Below, in pieces: positions 1-6,629 of a DNA stretch of 10,077 nt. The notes beneath the pieces are model-generated. The model was not told where the DNA came from and ran no database searches. It saw nothing but the letters and a program-made list of their open reading frames with translations. Every line of letters begins with the position of its first letter. Position 1 is the stretch's first letter. Location of the stretch: the NCBI GenBank assembly GCA_904419095.1, contig CAJFQT010000047.1, positions 1-10,077 on the forward strand. The letters are read 5' to 3'. The stretch comes from an uncultured Clostridia bacterium. GTDB lineage: Bacteria > Bacillota > Clostridia > TANB77 > CAG-508. Made by a program: the position numbers and the translations under genes.

Positions 1-131
1 TTTGCACCTTCGATGCCATATAATTTGAAGTATTTCTTCAAAATGTCTGGTGCTTCTACTCCACGTAAAAAACTTAGATTATTCCGTGCCTGACTATTGC
101 AGGCTGCTAAATGTAAATAATATCCTGGCAT
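1..131 (-). CDS. 5' end of an unrecognised gene (possibly zinc-dependent phospholipase C-like), truncated by the window edge
   Basis: The reverse strand opens with ATG at 131-129, preceded at 6 bases by a strong AGGAGG-type ribosome binding site (minus strand, about 138-143). It runs without a stop to the window edge, giving 43 complete codons. The protein begins MPGYYLHLAACN and continues with a segment reading FLRGVEAPDILKKYFK. From memory, this opening (MPGYY-HLA and GVEAPDILKK) resembles clostridial proteins labelled hydrolase or zinc-dependent phospholipase C-like, in which the early His could be a metal ligand. That is recall, not a search result. A consensus promoter and a possible operator lie upstream, so it is a separate transcription unit diverging from the glycosyltransferase. 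That it is a real gene is well supported; its function is not. Confidence 0.75.
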   Translation of the reverse strand, partial: MPGYYLHLAACNSQARNNLSFLRGVEAPDILKKYFKLYGIEGA

Positions 132-156
132 AATAGCCCTCCTTTAAAAAGTGTTG

Positions 157-175
157 GTACTAAATTTTGTAGTAC
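157..175. promoter_or_regulatory. Inverted repeat, possible operator, in the leader of the minus-strand gene
   Basis: GTACTA (157-162) and TAGTAC (170-175) are perfect inverted arms separated by 7 bases. They sit just downstream of the -10 box of the minus-strand promoter, where a repressor dimer could block transcription. No regulator gene is adjacent, so the binding protein is unknown. Confidence 0.4.
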
Positions 176-197
176 TTCATTATTGGTTACATAAAAT

Positions 198-226
198 ATA
201 ATAATATGTTTTATCAGATTTGTCAA
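198..226 (-). promoter_or_regulatory. Sigma-A promoter of the minus-strand gene
   Basis: On the minus strand a perfect -35 TTGACA (226-221) and a -10 TATTAT (203-198) are separated by exactly 17 bases. The predicted transcript start is near 190, about 60 bases before the ATG at 131. Confidence 0.75.
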
Positions 227-294
227 TAATAAAGTGGATTTATTTGCAATTAACAGAAGAAACTGATGATTCAGAAGAAGCTGAAACAGAATAA
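205..294 (+). pseudogene. Possible 3' remnant of a gene with an acidic C-terminal tail
   Basis: An open frame without a start codon or ribosome binding site runs from 205 to a TAA at 292-294, ending QLTEETDDSEEAETE. It is followed directly by a strong terminator, as a real gene end would be. The composition resembles the acidic tails of some ribosomal or polymerase proteins. Against this, the frame is only 29 codons and overlaps the -35 and -10 boxes of the minus-strand promoter, so it may be chance. Confidence 0.3.
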
Positions 295-310
295 AATCTT
301 ATTTCCAATC

Positions 311-350
311 TTCCCCCAAGGAATATAAACTTGGGGGAATTCTTATTTTA
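311..350 (+). terminator. Strong intrinsic terminator
   Basis: Perfect 10-bp arms TTCCCCCAAG (311-320) and CTTGGGGGAA (330-339) enclose a 9-base loop and are followed by a T-rich tail (340-350). This is by far the most GC-rich element nearby. No complete plus-strand gene lies upstream inside the window; it follows the possible acidic-tail remnant that ends at 294. Confidence 0.85.
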
Positions 351-556
351 TAATTCTAAAAATAATATTTAATATAATTATGTTCAAATACTTTGTAAAA
401 ATTAATCTAAATTAAAAAACATTAATCATATAAATTTCTTAAATTTTACAATAAAATATTGCCAAAAAAAATATTTAATGGTATAAATAAGATGGAAGTA
501 AAAAAATGTAAATACATATTATAAAAATAAAGAATGGAGAATAAAAATCACGAAAA
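351..556 (+). promoter_or_regulatory. AT-rich intergenic region with the glycosyltransferase promoter
   Basis: No gene is visible here. A promoter is recognisable: -35 TTGCCA at 459-464, a 17-base spacer, and -10 TATAAA at 482-487 preceded by the extended TG-n motif (479-481). The transcript would start near 494 and carry a leader of about 60 bases. The best Shine-Dalgarno match, GGAGA at 536-540, is 16 bases before the ATG at 557, which is unusually far. Confidence 0.55.
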
Positions 557-1540
557 ATGAAAGAAAAAGTAGATATACTATTAGCAACTTACAAAAGTGA
601 CATTAAATTCCTAAAAATGCAGATAGATACTATACTAAATCAAACATATGAAAATATAAACTTAATAATTAGTGATGACAATTCAAATGATAATGAATTA
701 AAAAAAATATTAGAAGAATATGAAAACAAAGACGGTAGAGTACAGTTATATTTTCAAGAAAAAAACATAGGGTACATAAAAAATTTTGAATTTCTATTAG
801 AAAAATCAACAGCTGATTATATAATGTATAGTGACCATGATGATATATGGTATCCAGAAAAAGTAGAAAAAAGTCTAAAAGAATTAGTACAAGATGATGT
901 GGATTTAGTATATGTAAATAGTAGACAAATAGACCAAGAAGGAAAAGTGCTTCATAGTAGTTATTTTAAATATAAGAATATGCCATTAATATATGGAAAA
1001 AATAAACTTGCAATCTCAAGATGTATTGGAATAGGTTGTTCACAAATTTTTACAAAAAATGTAAGAGACAAAATGTTACCATTCAAAGAAAGTGTAATGG
1101 CACATGATTGGTTAGCAGCATTTATAGCAAATGAACAAAAGGGAATAGCATATATAGAAAAACCATTATTTGATTATAGATTACATACAAACAATGTATT
1201 TGGAGGAAGAAATTTAAGTCAAAATCTAGCAAGATGGAAAGAAAAAAATGGAAAATCTTTTAAAAGTTATTTAAAATATAGAAAAGAAGATGTAATAGAT
1301 AAAGCATATCTAAATGGAGCTAAAATGTGTTTGGACTATACAAAAAAACAATCAACTGTTAAATTCTTAAAAGAATTAATAAATTATTATACAAGTATAG
1401 AAAAATCAAAATATATAAATTTAAAAATACATAAATATTTTAAATACTTATATGGAACCAATATGAAGAAAAAAATGTGTAAAGAATTATTAATTTTTCA
1501 CTTTCCAATATTAGGATATTTGAAATTCAAAATGGGATAA
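557..1540 (+). CDS. Family 2 glycosyltransferase, rhamnosyltransferase-like
   Basis: This 327-residue cytoplasmic or membrane-associated enzyme should transfer a sugar from a nucleotide donor to a surface polysaccharide or glycolipid. The GT-A fold begins at once with VDILLATYKSD (residues 5-15), and a first nucleotide-binding acidic pair follows at D40-D41 (ISDDNS). The metal-binding DxD region is SDHDDIW at 92-98. Two motifs typical of rhamnosyltransferase-type GT2 proteins follow: MAHDW (181-185) and YRLHTNNVFG (207-216). The basic C-terminal third (about 230-327) has no clear membrane helix. No other polysaccharide gene is in the window, so donor and acceptor are unknown. The ATG at 557 is the only possible start, because the frame is closed upstream at 542, although its ribosome binding site is distant. 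Family assignment is firm; the sugar is a guess. Confidence 0.88.
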   Translation: MKEKVDILLATYKSDIKFLKMQIDTILNQTYENINLIISDDNSNDNELKKILEEYENKDGRVQLYFQEKNIGYIKNFEFLLEKSTADYIMYSDHDDIWYPEKVEKSLKELVQDDVDLVYVNSRQIDQEGKVLHSSYFKYKNMPLIYGKNKLAISRCIGIGCSQIFTKNVRDKMLPFKESVMAHDWLAAFIANEQKGIAYIEKPLFDYRLHTNNVFGGRNLSQNLARWKEKNGKSFKSYLKYRKEDVIDKAYLNGAKMCLDYTKKQSTVKFLKELINYYTSIEKSKYINLKIHKYFKYLYGTNMKKKMCKELLIFHFPILGYLKFKMG

Positions 1541-1707
1541 ACTAACAATATGAATGTGTATAAATTTGATATAAGAAATTTAGAAAAAAATATCAAGCTT
1601 CTGTTTTGGTAAATAAAAAATCTAATATTAAATTTCTTTATATAAAAAATTGAAAACAAAAGAGAATGATAGTAAAAACTATTATAATAAAAGAAAGGGA
1701 GATTTTT

Positions 1708-4700
1708 ATGAATAAAAAATTGTTAAACCAAATTCTTATAATAATGCTATTAATTTTTGGACTAGTTTTAGGAATGATAGAGCGAAATGAGGCAACAAGT
1801 TTAAACACAAATAATATAGGAGTTGAGTATTATTCACATGTTCAAGATGAAGGATGGGAAGAAGAATATTCAAGAGCAAATGGAGAAGAATCAGGAACAA
1901 CAGGACAAAATAAGAAATTAGAAGCAATAAAAATCAAATTGGTAAATGCTCCACAAAATGCTAAAATAGAATATCAAGCACATATTGAAAATATTGGATG
2001 GCAAAATTGGAGTGAAGATGATACATTAGTAGGAACAACAGGAAAAAATTTAAGAATGGAAGCAATAAGAATACGTCTAATAAATCTTGAAGATTATACT
2101 GTACGTTATCGTGCACATGTGCAAGACATAGGATGGCAAGATTGGGTAGAAGATGGAGAAGTGGCAGGAACAACAGGTAAATGTCTAAAAATAGAGGCAA
2201 TTCAAATTGAGATTATACCTAAAAAAGCAAAAGCAGAAATTGAGTTTAATAATGACCCAAACAATAAAACATATTATAGTGAAGGAATGCAAGAGGAAGG
2301 ATTTTATGCAACAAACTTAGAAAATAGTAATTTATCACTAACTATTGATGGTAAAGATTATACTAAAAATATGCAAGTAAAAGAATATACAAATACTGAT
2401 GACCAGTTAGAAAAAGGAAAAGGATTAAGAACATATCAATTTAAGATAAATATAGAAGATTTAACTAAAGTTGGTGATGGAGAACATACATTAAAATTAC
2501 AATTAACAAACAAAGATAAAACTGTGGAAATAAAATCAATTGAAAGAAATATAAAAATAGATACAACAAATCCACATATAATTTATTCATCACATGTTGA
2601 AAATATAGCTTGGCAACAAGAAATGAAAGATGGAGAAACATCAGGAACAACAGGTAAAAACTTAAAACTAGAAGCAATGAAAATATATATAAAAAATCTT
2701 TCAGAAAATGTAAAATTGCAATATCAAATGCATGTACAAGACATAGGATGGCAAGATTGGAAAAATGAAGGAGAAATGGCAGGAACAACGGGAAAAAATT
2801 TAAAGGCAGAAGCTATGAGAATAAAGCTAACAGGAACAAGTAATTACTCAGTAGAATATCGTGCACATGTACAAGATATTGGTTGGCAAGATTGGGTTAG
2901 AGACGGAGAAATGGCAGGAACAACAGGGCAAAATAAAAAAATGGAAGCAATAGAAATAAGAATTGTTCCAAAAGAGCCAAAGGCAATAATTCAAATGGAA
3001 ACAGATGTAAGTCATACAACATTTTACACAGATGGAATTTCAATAAAAGGATGGTATTTAGCTAATATTCCAAATACTAAGTTAGAAGTAAAAATAGGAG
3101 AAACTTTAGTCAATAGCTATATAAAACAAAATGGCAGAAATGATGTATATACAAATAATGAGAGCTTTGGAGGTAAAGAAAATACTCCAAATCCAGAATT
3201 TGTATTGACAATACCAGCAGAGGAAGTTGCAAAGTTTAATCAAGGTAAAAATGTTTTATCAATAACAGTTTATAAAGAAGATGGTGTAACAATACTTGCA
3301 AATAAGAAATATGAAATTAATATAGATAAAACTAATTTACACTTGAAATATTCAGTTCATATGCAAGATATAGGATGGCAAAATGATTTTTATGAAGAAG
3401 AAACAGCAGGAGATATAAACAAAAATACAAAGATAGAAGCAATTAAAATTGAAGGAGTAAATTTCCCAGAAGGAATTACAATAGAATATCAATCACATGT
3501 ACAAGATTTAGGATGGGAAAAGGAATGGAAAAAAGCAGGAGAGCAATCAGGTACAACAGGTCAAAATAAAAAAGTAGAAGCGATTAGAATAAGATTAGTT
3601 GGAACAGAAGAATATTCAATTGCATATAGGACTTATGTAGATGGAATGGGCTGGCAAGATTGGGCATATGATGGAGAATATGCTGGAACAACAGGTGAAA
3701 ATTTGAAACTTAAAGCTATTGAAATTAAAATAGTACCAAAGATAAAGGATGAAAAAGTATATGTTTGTTTAGATGCACCAGGAAATACTGTAACAAACGA
3801 AACAAATACAATAAAAGGATGGTATTTAACAAATGTTTCAAATACTAATTTAAAAATATATATAGATAATAAAGAAATTGAAAATGCAATAACCAGAAAA
3901 GATAGAACAGACGTATTAAACCAAATCAAAGGATATGGTGGAGACATTACAAATAATAAACCAGGTTTTAGTGTGGATTTAAATTTTGCTAATTATTCAA
4001 TAGGTACACACACTATAAAAATAGAAATATCTAAGGAAGATGGAACAGTAATTCAAAATTATGAGAGAAAAGTTACAGTAAAAGAAAAAATTGTAATAAC
4101 TACAGGAATATATGGAGAAAGTGGATTAAAAGGAAAGGGAGATCCAAATGGTTCTGCATTAACTTATTATCAATATGGCTCAGGACCAAATGTATTTTTT
4201 GCAACATTTTGTGTTCATGGATTTGAAGACGCATGGGATAGAGATGGAACTGAATTAGTTTTAATTGCTAATGAATTTTGGAATAGACTACAAACAACTA
4301 AAGACGAAAGTTTGGCAGACAAATGGACAATTTACATTTTTCCAGAAGTTAATCCAGATGGAAGAAGAGTGGGAACTACAAATAATGGACCAGGAAGAAC
4401 ATCATTATATAGTCAGGCACCAGGAAACAAAGGAATTGATATAAATAGAAACTGGTCAACAGGATTTCAAGTTCTTTCATCAGATAGAAATTATACAGGA
4501 ACTTCTCCATTTCAAGCATATGAAGCAAGTTATTTAAGAGATTTCTTATTAACGCATAAATCACAAAACGGACAAACTGTATTAGTAGATTTACATGGAT
4601 GGACACAACAATTAATAGGTGATAGTGGAATTAGAAATTATTATAGAACACAATTTCCGGAAAATACAGATACATCAACATATGGAAAAGGATATCTTAT

Positions 4701-4860
4701 AAATTGGGCAAGAACTAATTTAGGTTCAAATGGTAGAGCTGCAAGGTCTGCACTTATAGAATTGCCAACATATATAAAAACACCACAAGATGTGAAAAAT
4801 AATAATATTGCAGAGAGATATATTAGTGCAACATTATCAATGTTAAAAGGGATTGTATAA
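1708..4860 (+). CDS. Secreted M14 zinc carboxypeptidase with nine ChW repeats and three Ig-like modules
   Basis: I start this 1050-residue protein at ATG 1708, 6 bases after an AGGGAG ribosome binding site. An in-frame ATG at 1666 would add 14 residues without such a site. Residues 1-30 form a signal peptide (KK then a hydrophobic run) with no lipobox. Three supermodules follow, each of three clostridial hydrophobic W (ChW) repeats plus an Ig-like module: about 39-287, 289-545 and 545-790. ChW units read Y-x-x-H-V-Q-D-I-G-W-Q-D-W then a GTTG motif. The Ig-like modules share a GWYL(A/T)N signature. Residues about 798-1050 are an M14 peptidase with a complete site: zinc ligands H837, E840 (HGFE) and H963 (DLHGW), substrate-binding Arg near NPDGRR (882-887), N913-R914 (NRNW), and catalytic E1018 (LIELP). 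It probably cleaves wall peptides or extracellular proteins while ChW repeats hold it at the surface. The substrate is inferred. No clear promoter is visible in the 125-base gap after the glycosyltransferase, though a weak TTGGTA-17-TAAATT pair occurs at 1606-1634. Confidence 0.92.
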   Translation: MNKKLLNQILIIMLLIFGLVLGMIERNEATSLNTNNIGVEYYSHVQDEGWEEEYSRANGEESGTTGQNKKLEAIKIKLVNAPQNAKIEYQAHIENIGWQNWSEDDTLVGTTGKNLRMEAIRIRLINLEDYTVRYRAHVQDIGWQDWVEDGEVAGTTGKCLKIEAIQIEIIPKKAKAEIEFNNDPNNKTYYSEGMQEEGFYATNLENSNLSLTIDGKDYTKNMQVKEYTNTDDQLEKGKGLRTYQFKINIEDLTKVGDGEHTLKLQLTNKDKTVEIKSIERNIKIDTTNPHIIYSSHVENIAWQQEMKDGETSGTTGKNLKLEAMKIYIKNLSENVKLQYQMHVQDIGWQDWKNEGEMAGTTGKNLKAEAMRIKLTGTSNYSVEYRAHVQDIGWQDWVRDGEMAGTTGQNKKMEAIEIRIVPKEPKAIIQMETDVSHTTFYTDGISIKGWYLANIPNTKLEVKIGETLVNSYIKQNGRNDVYTNNESFGGKENTPNPEFVLTIPAEEVAKFNQGKNVLSITVYKEDGVTILANKKYEINIDKTNLHLKYSVHMQDIGWQNDFYEEETAGDINKNTKIEAIKIEGVNFPEGITIEYQSHVQDLGWEKEWKKAGEQSGTTGQNKKVEAIRIRLVGTEEYSIAYRTYVDGMGWQDWAYDGEYAGTTGENLKLKAIEIKIVPKIKDEKVYVCLDAPGNTVTNETNTIKGWYLTNVSNTNLKIYIDNKEIENAITRKDRTDVLNQIKGYGGDITNNKPGFSVDLNFANYSIGTHTIKIEISKEDGTVIQNYERKVTVKEKIVITTGIYGESGLKGKGDPNGSALTYYQYGSGPNVFFATFCVHGFEDAWDRDGTELVLIANEFWNRLQTTKDESLADKWTIYIFPEVNPDGRRVGTTNNGPGRTSLYSQAPGNKGIDINRNWSTGFQVLSSDRNYTGTSPFQAYEASYLRDFLLTHKSQNGQTVLVDLHGWTQQLIGDSGIRNYYRTQFPENTDTSTYGKGYLINWARTNLGSNGRAARSALIELPTYIKTPQDVKNNNIAERYISATLSMLKGIV
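1822..3740 (+). repeat. In-gene tandem supermodule array, 3 x [3 ChW + Ig-like]
   Basis: Nine ChW repeats are visible, with their conserved aromatic-x-x-His at H44 (first), H296 (fourth) and H551 (seventh), a period of about 252-255 residues. Repeats 1, 4 and 7 begin YYSH, YSSH and YSVH. Repeats 2, 5 and 8 begin YQAH, YQMH and YQSH. Repeats 3, 6 and 9 begin YRAH, YRAH and YRTY. This register shows that the whole group was duplicated, not single repeats. Near-identical DNA around 2115-2145 and 2731-2760 encodes HVQDIGWQDW in both places. Repeat 7 has lost the GTTG motif and repeat 4 has IAW in place of IGW. Confidence 0.85.
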
Positions 4861-4880
4861 ATTATAAATTAGCAAAATTT

Positions 4881-4930
4881 AAACTGTTCTGAAATATTAA
4901 ATTTATATATTTCTGAGCAGTTTATTAATT
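4881..4930 (+). terminator. Intrinsic terminator after the M14 peptidase
   Basis: Arms of 17 bases (4881-4897 and 4907-4923) pair with two imperfect positions, one of them a G-T wobble, around a 9-base loop. The arms begin AAACTGTTC and end GAGCAGTTT. The tail TTTATTAATTT is T-rich but interrupted, so termination may be moderate. Confidence 0.7.
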
Positions 4931-4997
4931 TAGATAGAAATTTGAATGTTAATTTTTAGATTAAAATAATTTATAATACACTTATACTAATTTATAT

Positions 4998-5026
4998 TTG
5001 ATAAAGTTTGGATTATAGTATATTCT
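4998..5026 (+). promoter_or_regulatory. Probable promoter of the membrane-anchored protein gene
   Basis: TTGATA at 4998-5003 and TATTCT at 5021-5026 are separated by 17 bases. The -10 matches consensus at 4 of 6 positions. It lies between the preceding terminator and the gene at 5091, which supports a separate transcript. Confidence 0.45.
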
Positions 5027-5090
5027 AAATAAAAAATATAAAATACAAAATAAAAAATGAAGAAATCAAGAAATGAAAGGAAATGAAAAA

Positions 5091-5837
5091 ATGTCAAAGA
5101 AAAAGAAAATTATAATTGGAGTATCTATTTTAATAATTATTTGTATAGTTATAGTATTAGCAGTAATTTTTAACAGAGAAGATGAAAAAGAAAATAATAG
5201 TCAAAATAATTATACAAATATAGATAAAAAAAATGAATTAAGCTACCAAAATGATGTAACAGTTGGAGAATTAAAAGAAGAAACAGGCCTTGCAGGAGAT
5301 GATTCAATATATCAAGTAGATACTGAATTTGATGGAAGAAAAACATTAAATGTAAAACATGAAATACAATATAAAGTAGCACTTGCAGGTATTTTGTTAA
5401 ATGATAAGCCAGAATATGAAAATGTTGATAATATAATTAACCAAAGTAATGTTAATAAAAATGGGGTTTGGGTAGAAGAAAAATCAAGAGAGAAATTTTT
5501 AGCAAATTTGAAGCAAATTACTGAATCAGATTATGAATTTTCTAGTGAAGGATACTTGAATATTGTAAACAAAGAAAAACAAAATGATTATGATAAAAAA
5601 TTAGAAACTTTAATAAATAGTCAAGGACAATATATATTTGCGATAACAGACAAATATTATGAAGTTGATACTGTATCTGGTGAGGTTGTTGAATATCCAT
5701 ATCAACAATTAGATCCATATCAAGAATATGATTTAGTAGAAGATGGAAATAGTAAAATTATTTTTATAAATACTAATTCAGATAATAATTTGGATGACCT
5801 AGAAATTATGAAAAATGTTATTAATGATTTAAATTAG
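5091..5837 (+). CDS. Membrane-anchored extracytoplasmic protein of unknown function
   Basis: I choose ATG 5091 (248 residues) because a GAAAGG ribosome binding site ends 10 bases before it. The in-frame ATG at 5073 overlaps that region and has no site of its own. The N-terminus is MSKKKK followed by one hydrophobic helix (residues about 7-27, rich in Ile and Val), then a polar, Asn/Glu-rich linker (28-55). This is a typical single-pass anchor with the C-terminal domain outside the cell. There is no lipobox Cys. The outer domain (about 55-248) has short motifs such as GELKEETGL, FDGRKTLNVK and DPYQEYDL, with no catalytic pattern I can identify. I recall similar hypothetical proteins in clostridia but know no function. 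The gene stands alone between its own promoter and terminator and follows another surface-protein gene. Confidence 0.75.
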   Translation: MSKKKKIIIGVSILIIICIVIVLAVIFNREDEKENNSQNNYTNIDKKNELSYQNDVTVGELKEETGLAGDDSIYQVDTEFDGRKTLNVKHEIQYKVALAGILLNDKPEYENVDNIINQSNVNKNGVWVEEKSREKFLANLKQITESDYEFSSEGYLNIVNKEKQNDYDKKLETLINSQGQYIFAITDKYYEVDTVSGEVVEYPYQQLDPYQEYDLVEDGNSKIIFINTNSDNNLDDLEIMKNVINDLN

Positions 5838-5906
5838 GTCTTTATTGTGAAAATCGAAAAATATACTATTGGAAAAATCAAATTTCAAAATTTTTATAAT
5901 GACAAT

Positions 5907-5938
5907 AGAAGAGAATGGTAGAGCATTTTCTTCTTTTT
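5907..5938 (+). terminator. Intrinsic terminator between convergent genes
   Basis: Left arm 5907-5917 and right arm 5924-5934 pair over 11 positions with one G-T wobble around a 6-base loop, followed by TTTTT (to 5938). It ends the plus-strand gene at 5837. The same hairpin lies just past the stop of the minus-strand gene (5942) but has a poorer T-tail in that direction. Confidence 0.75.
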
Positions 5939-5941
5939 GGG

Positions 5942-6262
5942 CTATTTTAGCTTTTCTTCTTTGCTCAATTCATAAATTTCTTCGGCAACGTGATTAATTG
6001 TTGGTTCAAGATTTTTTTCAAGTTCTGCCAACATTTTTTTGTATGAACTGATATTTTTGATCAAGTCTTGAGCTATTGCAACTCTAAATAGTTCATATTC
6101 TTGCCGAATATTTTCAGGAATTCTTTTGGTTAAGTTTTCATTTTTTAGCATAAATTCAATCCCATCAATACCCTGATCATCAATAGAAAGAAACTCCATC
6201 AGTTCAGGTGAAATTTTGCATTTGGTTTTGCTTACAGAAATTAATAAGCCTAAAATATCCAT
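5942..6262 (-). CDS. Unrecognised 106-residue protein, probably cytoplasmic and helical
   Basis: The ATG at 6262-6260 is preceded at close spacing by a near-perfect AAGGAGGA ribosome binding site, and a consensus promoter lies upstream, so this is a real gene. The protein starts MDILGLLISVSKTKCKIS and has no signal peptide or convincing membrane helix. Its C-terminal half (about residues 65-106) is charged and looks helical, possibly coiled coil, ending SKEEKLK. Its codon use is visibly less AT-biased than its neighbours, with more TTG/CTT-type and C-ending codons, which may mean a separate origin. I do not recognise the family. It converges on the membrane-anchored protein gene and diverges from the stress cluster, and neither neighbour suggests a role. 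A small regulator, an antitoxin-like protein or an accessory protein are all possible; none is supported. Confidence 0.7.
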   Translation of the reverse strand: MDILGLLISVSKTKCKISPELMEFLSIDDQGIDGIEFMLKNENLTKRIPENIRQEYELFRVAIAQDLIKNISSYKKMLAELEKNLEPTINHVAEEIYELSKEEKLK

Positions 6263-6285
6263 ATTTTCCTCCTTGAAGTAAATTA

Positions 6286-6307
6286 TGTAGTTAAAAAAAT
6301 AACTACA
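6286..6307. promoter_or_regulatory. Inverted repeat in the leader of the minus-strand gene, possible operator
   Basis: TGTAGTTA (6286-6293) and TAACTACA (6300-6307) are perfect 8-bp inverted arms around six A residues. The site lies between the promoter and the ribosome binding site of the 106-residue gene. It could be an operator or, in RNA, a hairpin near the 5' end of the message. Confidence 0.45.
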
Positions 6308-6329
6308 AGGTCTATATTGTTACAAAAAT

Positions 6330-6358
6330 ATTTTAATATAATATTAACATAATGTCAA
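6330..6358 (-). promoter_or_regulatory. Consensus promoter of the 106-residue gene
   Basis: On the minus strand a perfect TTGACA (6358-6353) and TAAAAT (6335-6330) are separated by 17 bases. The transcript would start near 6323, about 60 bases before the ATG. Confidence 0.75.
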
Positions 6359-6570
6359 TTTTTGAAATAAAATTTTCTATTTATTTAAATATAAATGAAG
6401 TTATGATTTAACATGATATAAAACTATGCAGTAAGCAAAGTTTATATATTTTTGGTTGAAGAATTAGTCAAGACTTGGGGGATATTTTACATTAGTCTTT
6501 TGTAAATTTCTATACTCTCAAATAACAATATTTGAGACTTGAATTTTTTTGTGAAAAAAATAAAAAAATA
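6359..6570. other. Intergenic stretch with one hairpin and T-run
   Basis: I find no open reading frame of note. CTCAAATA (6517-6524) and TATTTGAG (6529-6536) form a perfect 8-bp hairpin with a 4-base loop, and a run of seven T residues follows after a gap (6544-6550). This resembles a weak terminator placed just before the MerR-type promoter at 6571. A candidate plus-strand promoter (TTGAAA at 6362, poor -10 at 6385-6390) could drive a small RNA of about 150 bases ending there, but this is speculative. Confidence 0.3.
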
Positions 6571-6601
6571 TTGACTTAAAGTTAACTCTAAGTGATAAAA
6601 T
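6571..6601 (+). promoter_or_regulatory. MerR-type promoter with AdhR-like operator
   Basis: -35 TTGACT (6571-6576) and -10 TAAAAT (6596-6601) are separated by 19 bases. This over-long spacing is diagnostic of MerR-activated promoters. An 18-bp near-perfect palindrome, CTTAAAGTTAACTCTAAG (6575-6592), fills the spacer with a single mismatched pair. I recall the Bacillus subtilis AdhR site as CTTAAAG-N4-CTTTAAG, and this site differs from it at one base. The regulator encoded at 7549 is the obvious candidate to bind it. Confidence 0.85.
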
Positions 6602-6629
6602 AATCAATATAGAAAAGGAGGAATGAATT

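Noticed and set aside
1683..1688. Perfect TATAAT as a promoter for the peptidase
   Set aside because: It is only about 9 bases before the Shine-Dalgarno site, so a transcript from it would start at or after that site. No suitable -35 is found.
1666..1707. Upstream in-frame ATG at 1666 for the M14 peptidase
   Set aside because: It lacks a ribosome binding site and would put a charged segment before the signal peptide. ATG 1708 has AGGGAG at 6 bases and starts a clean signal peptide.
1736..4606. Several minus-strand open frames inside the peptidase gene
   Set aside because: They mirror the repeat-rich coding strand, have Leu/Phe-rich compositions typical of antisense shadows in AT-rich genes, and lack ribosome binding sites.
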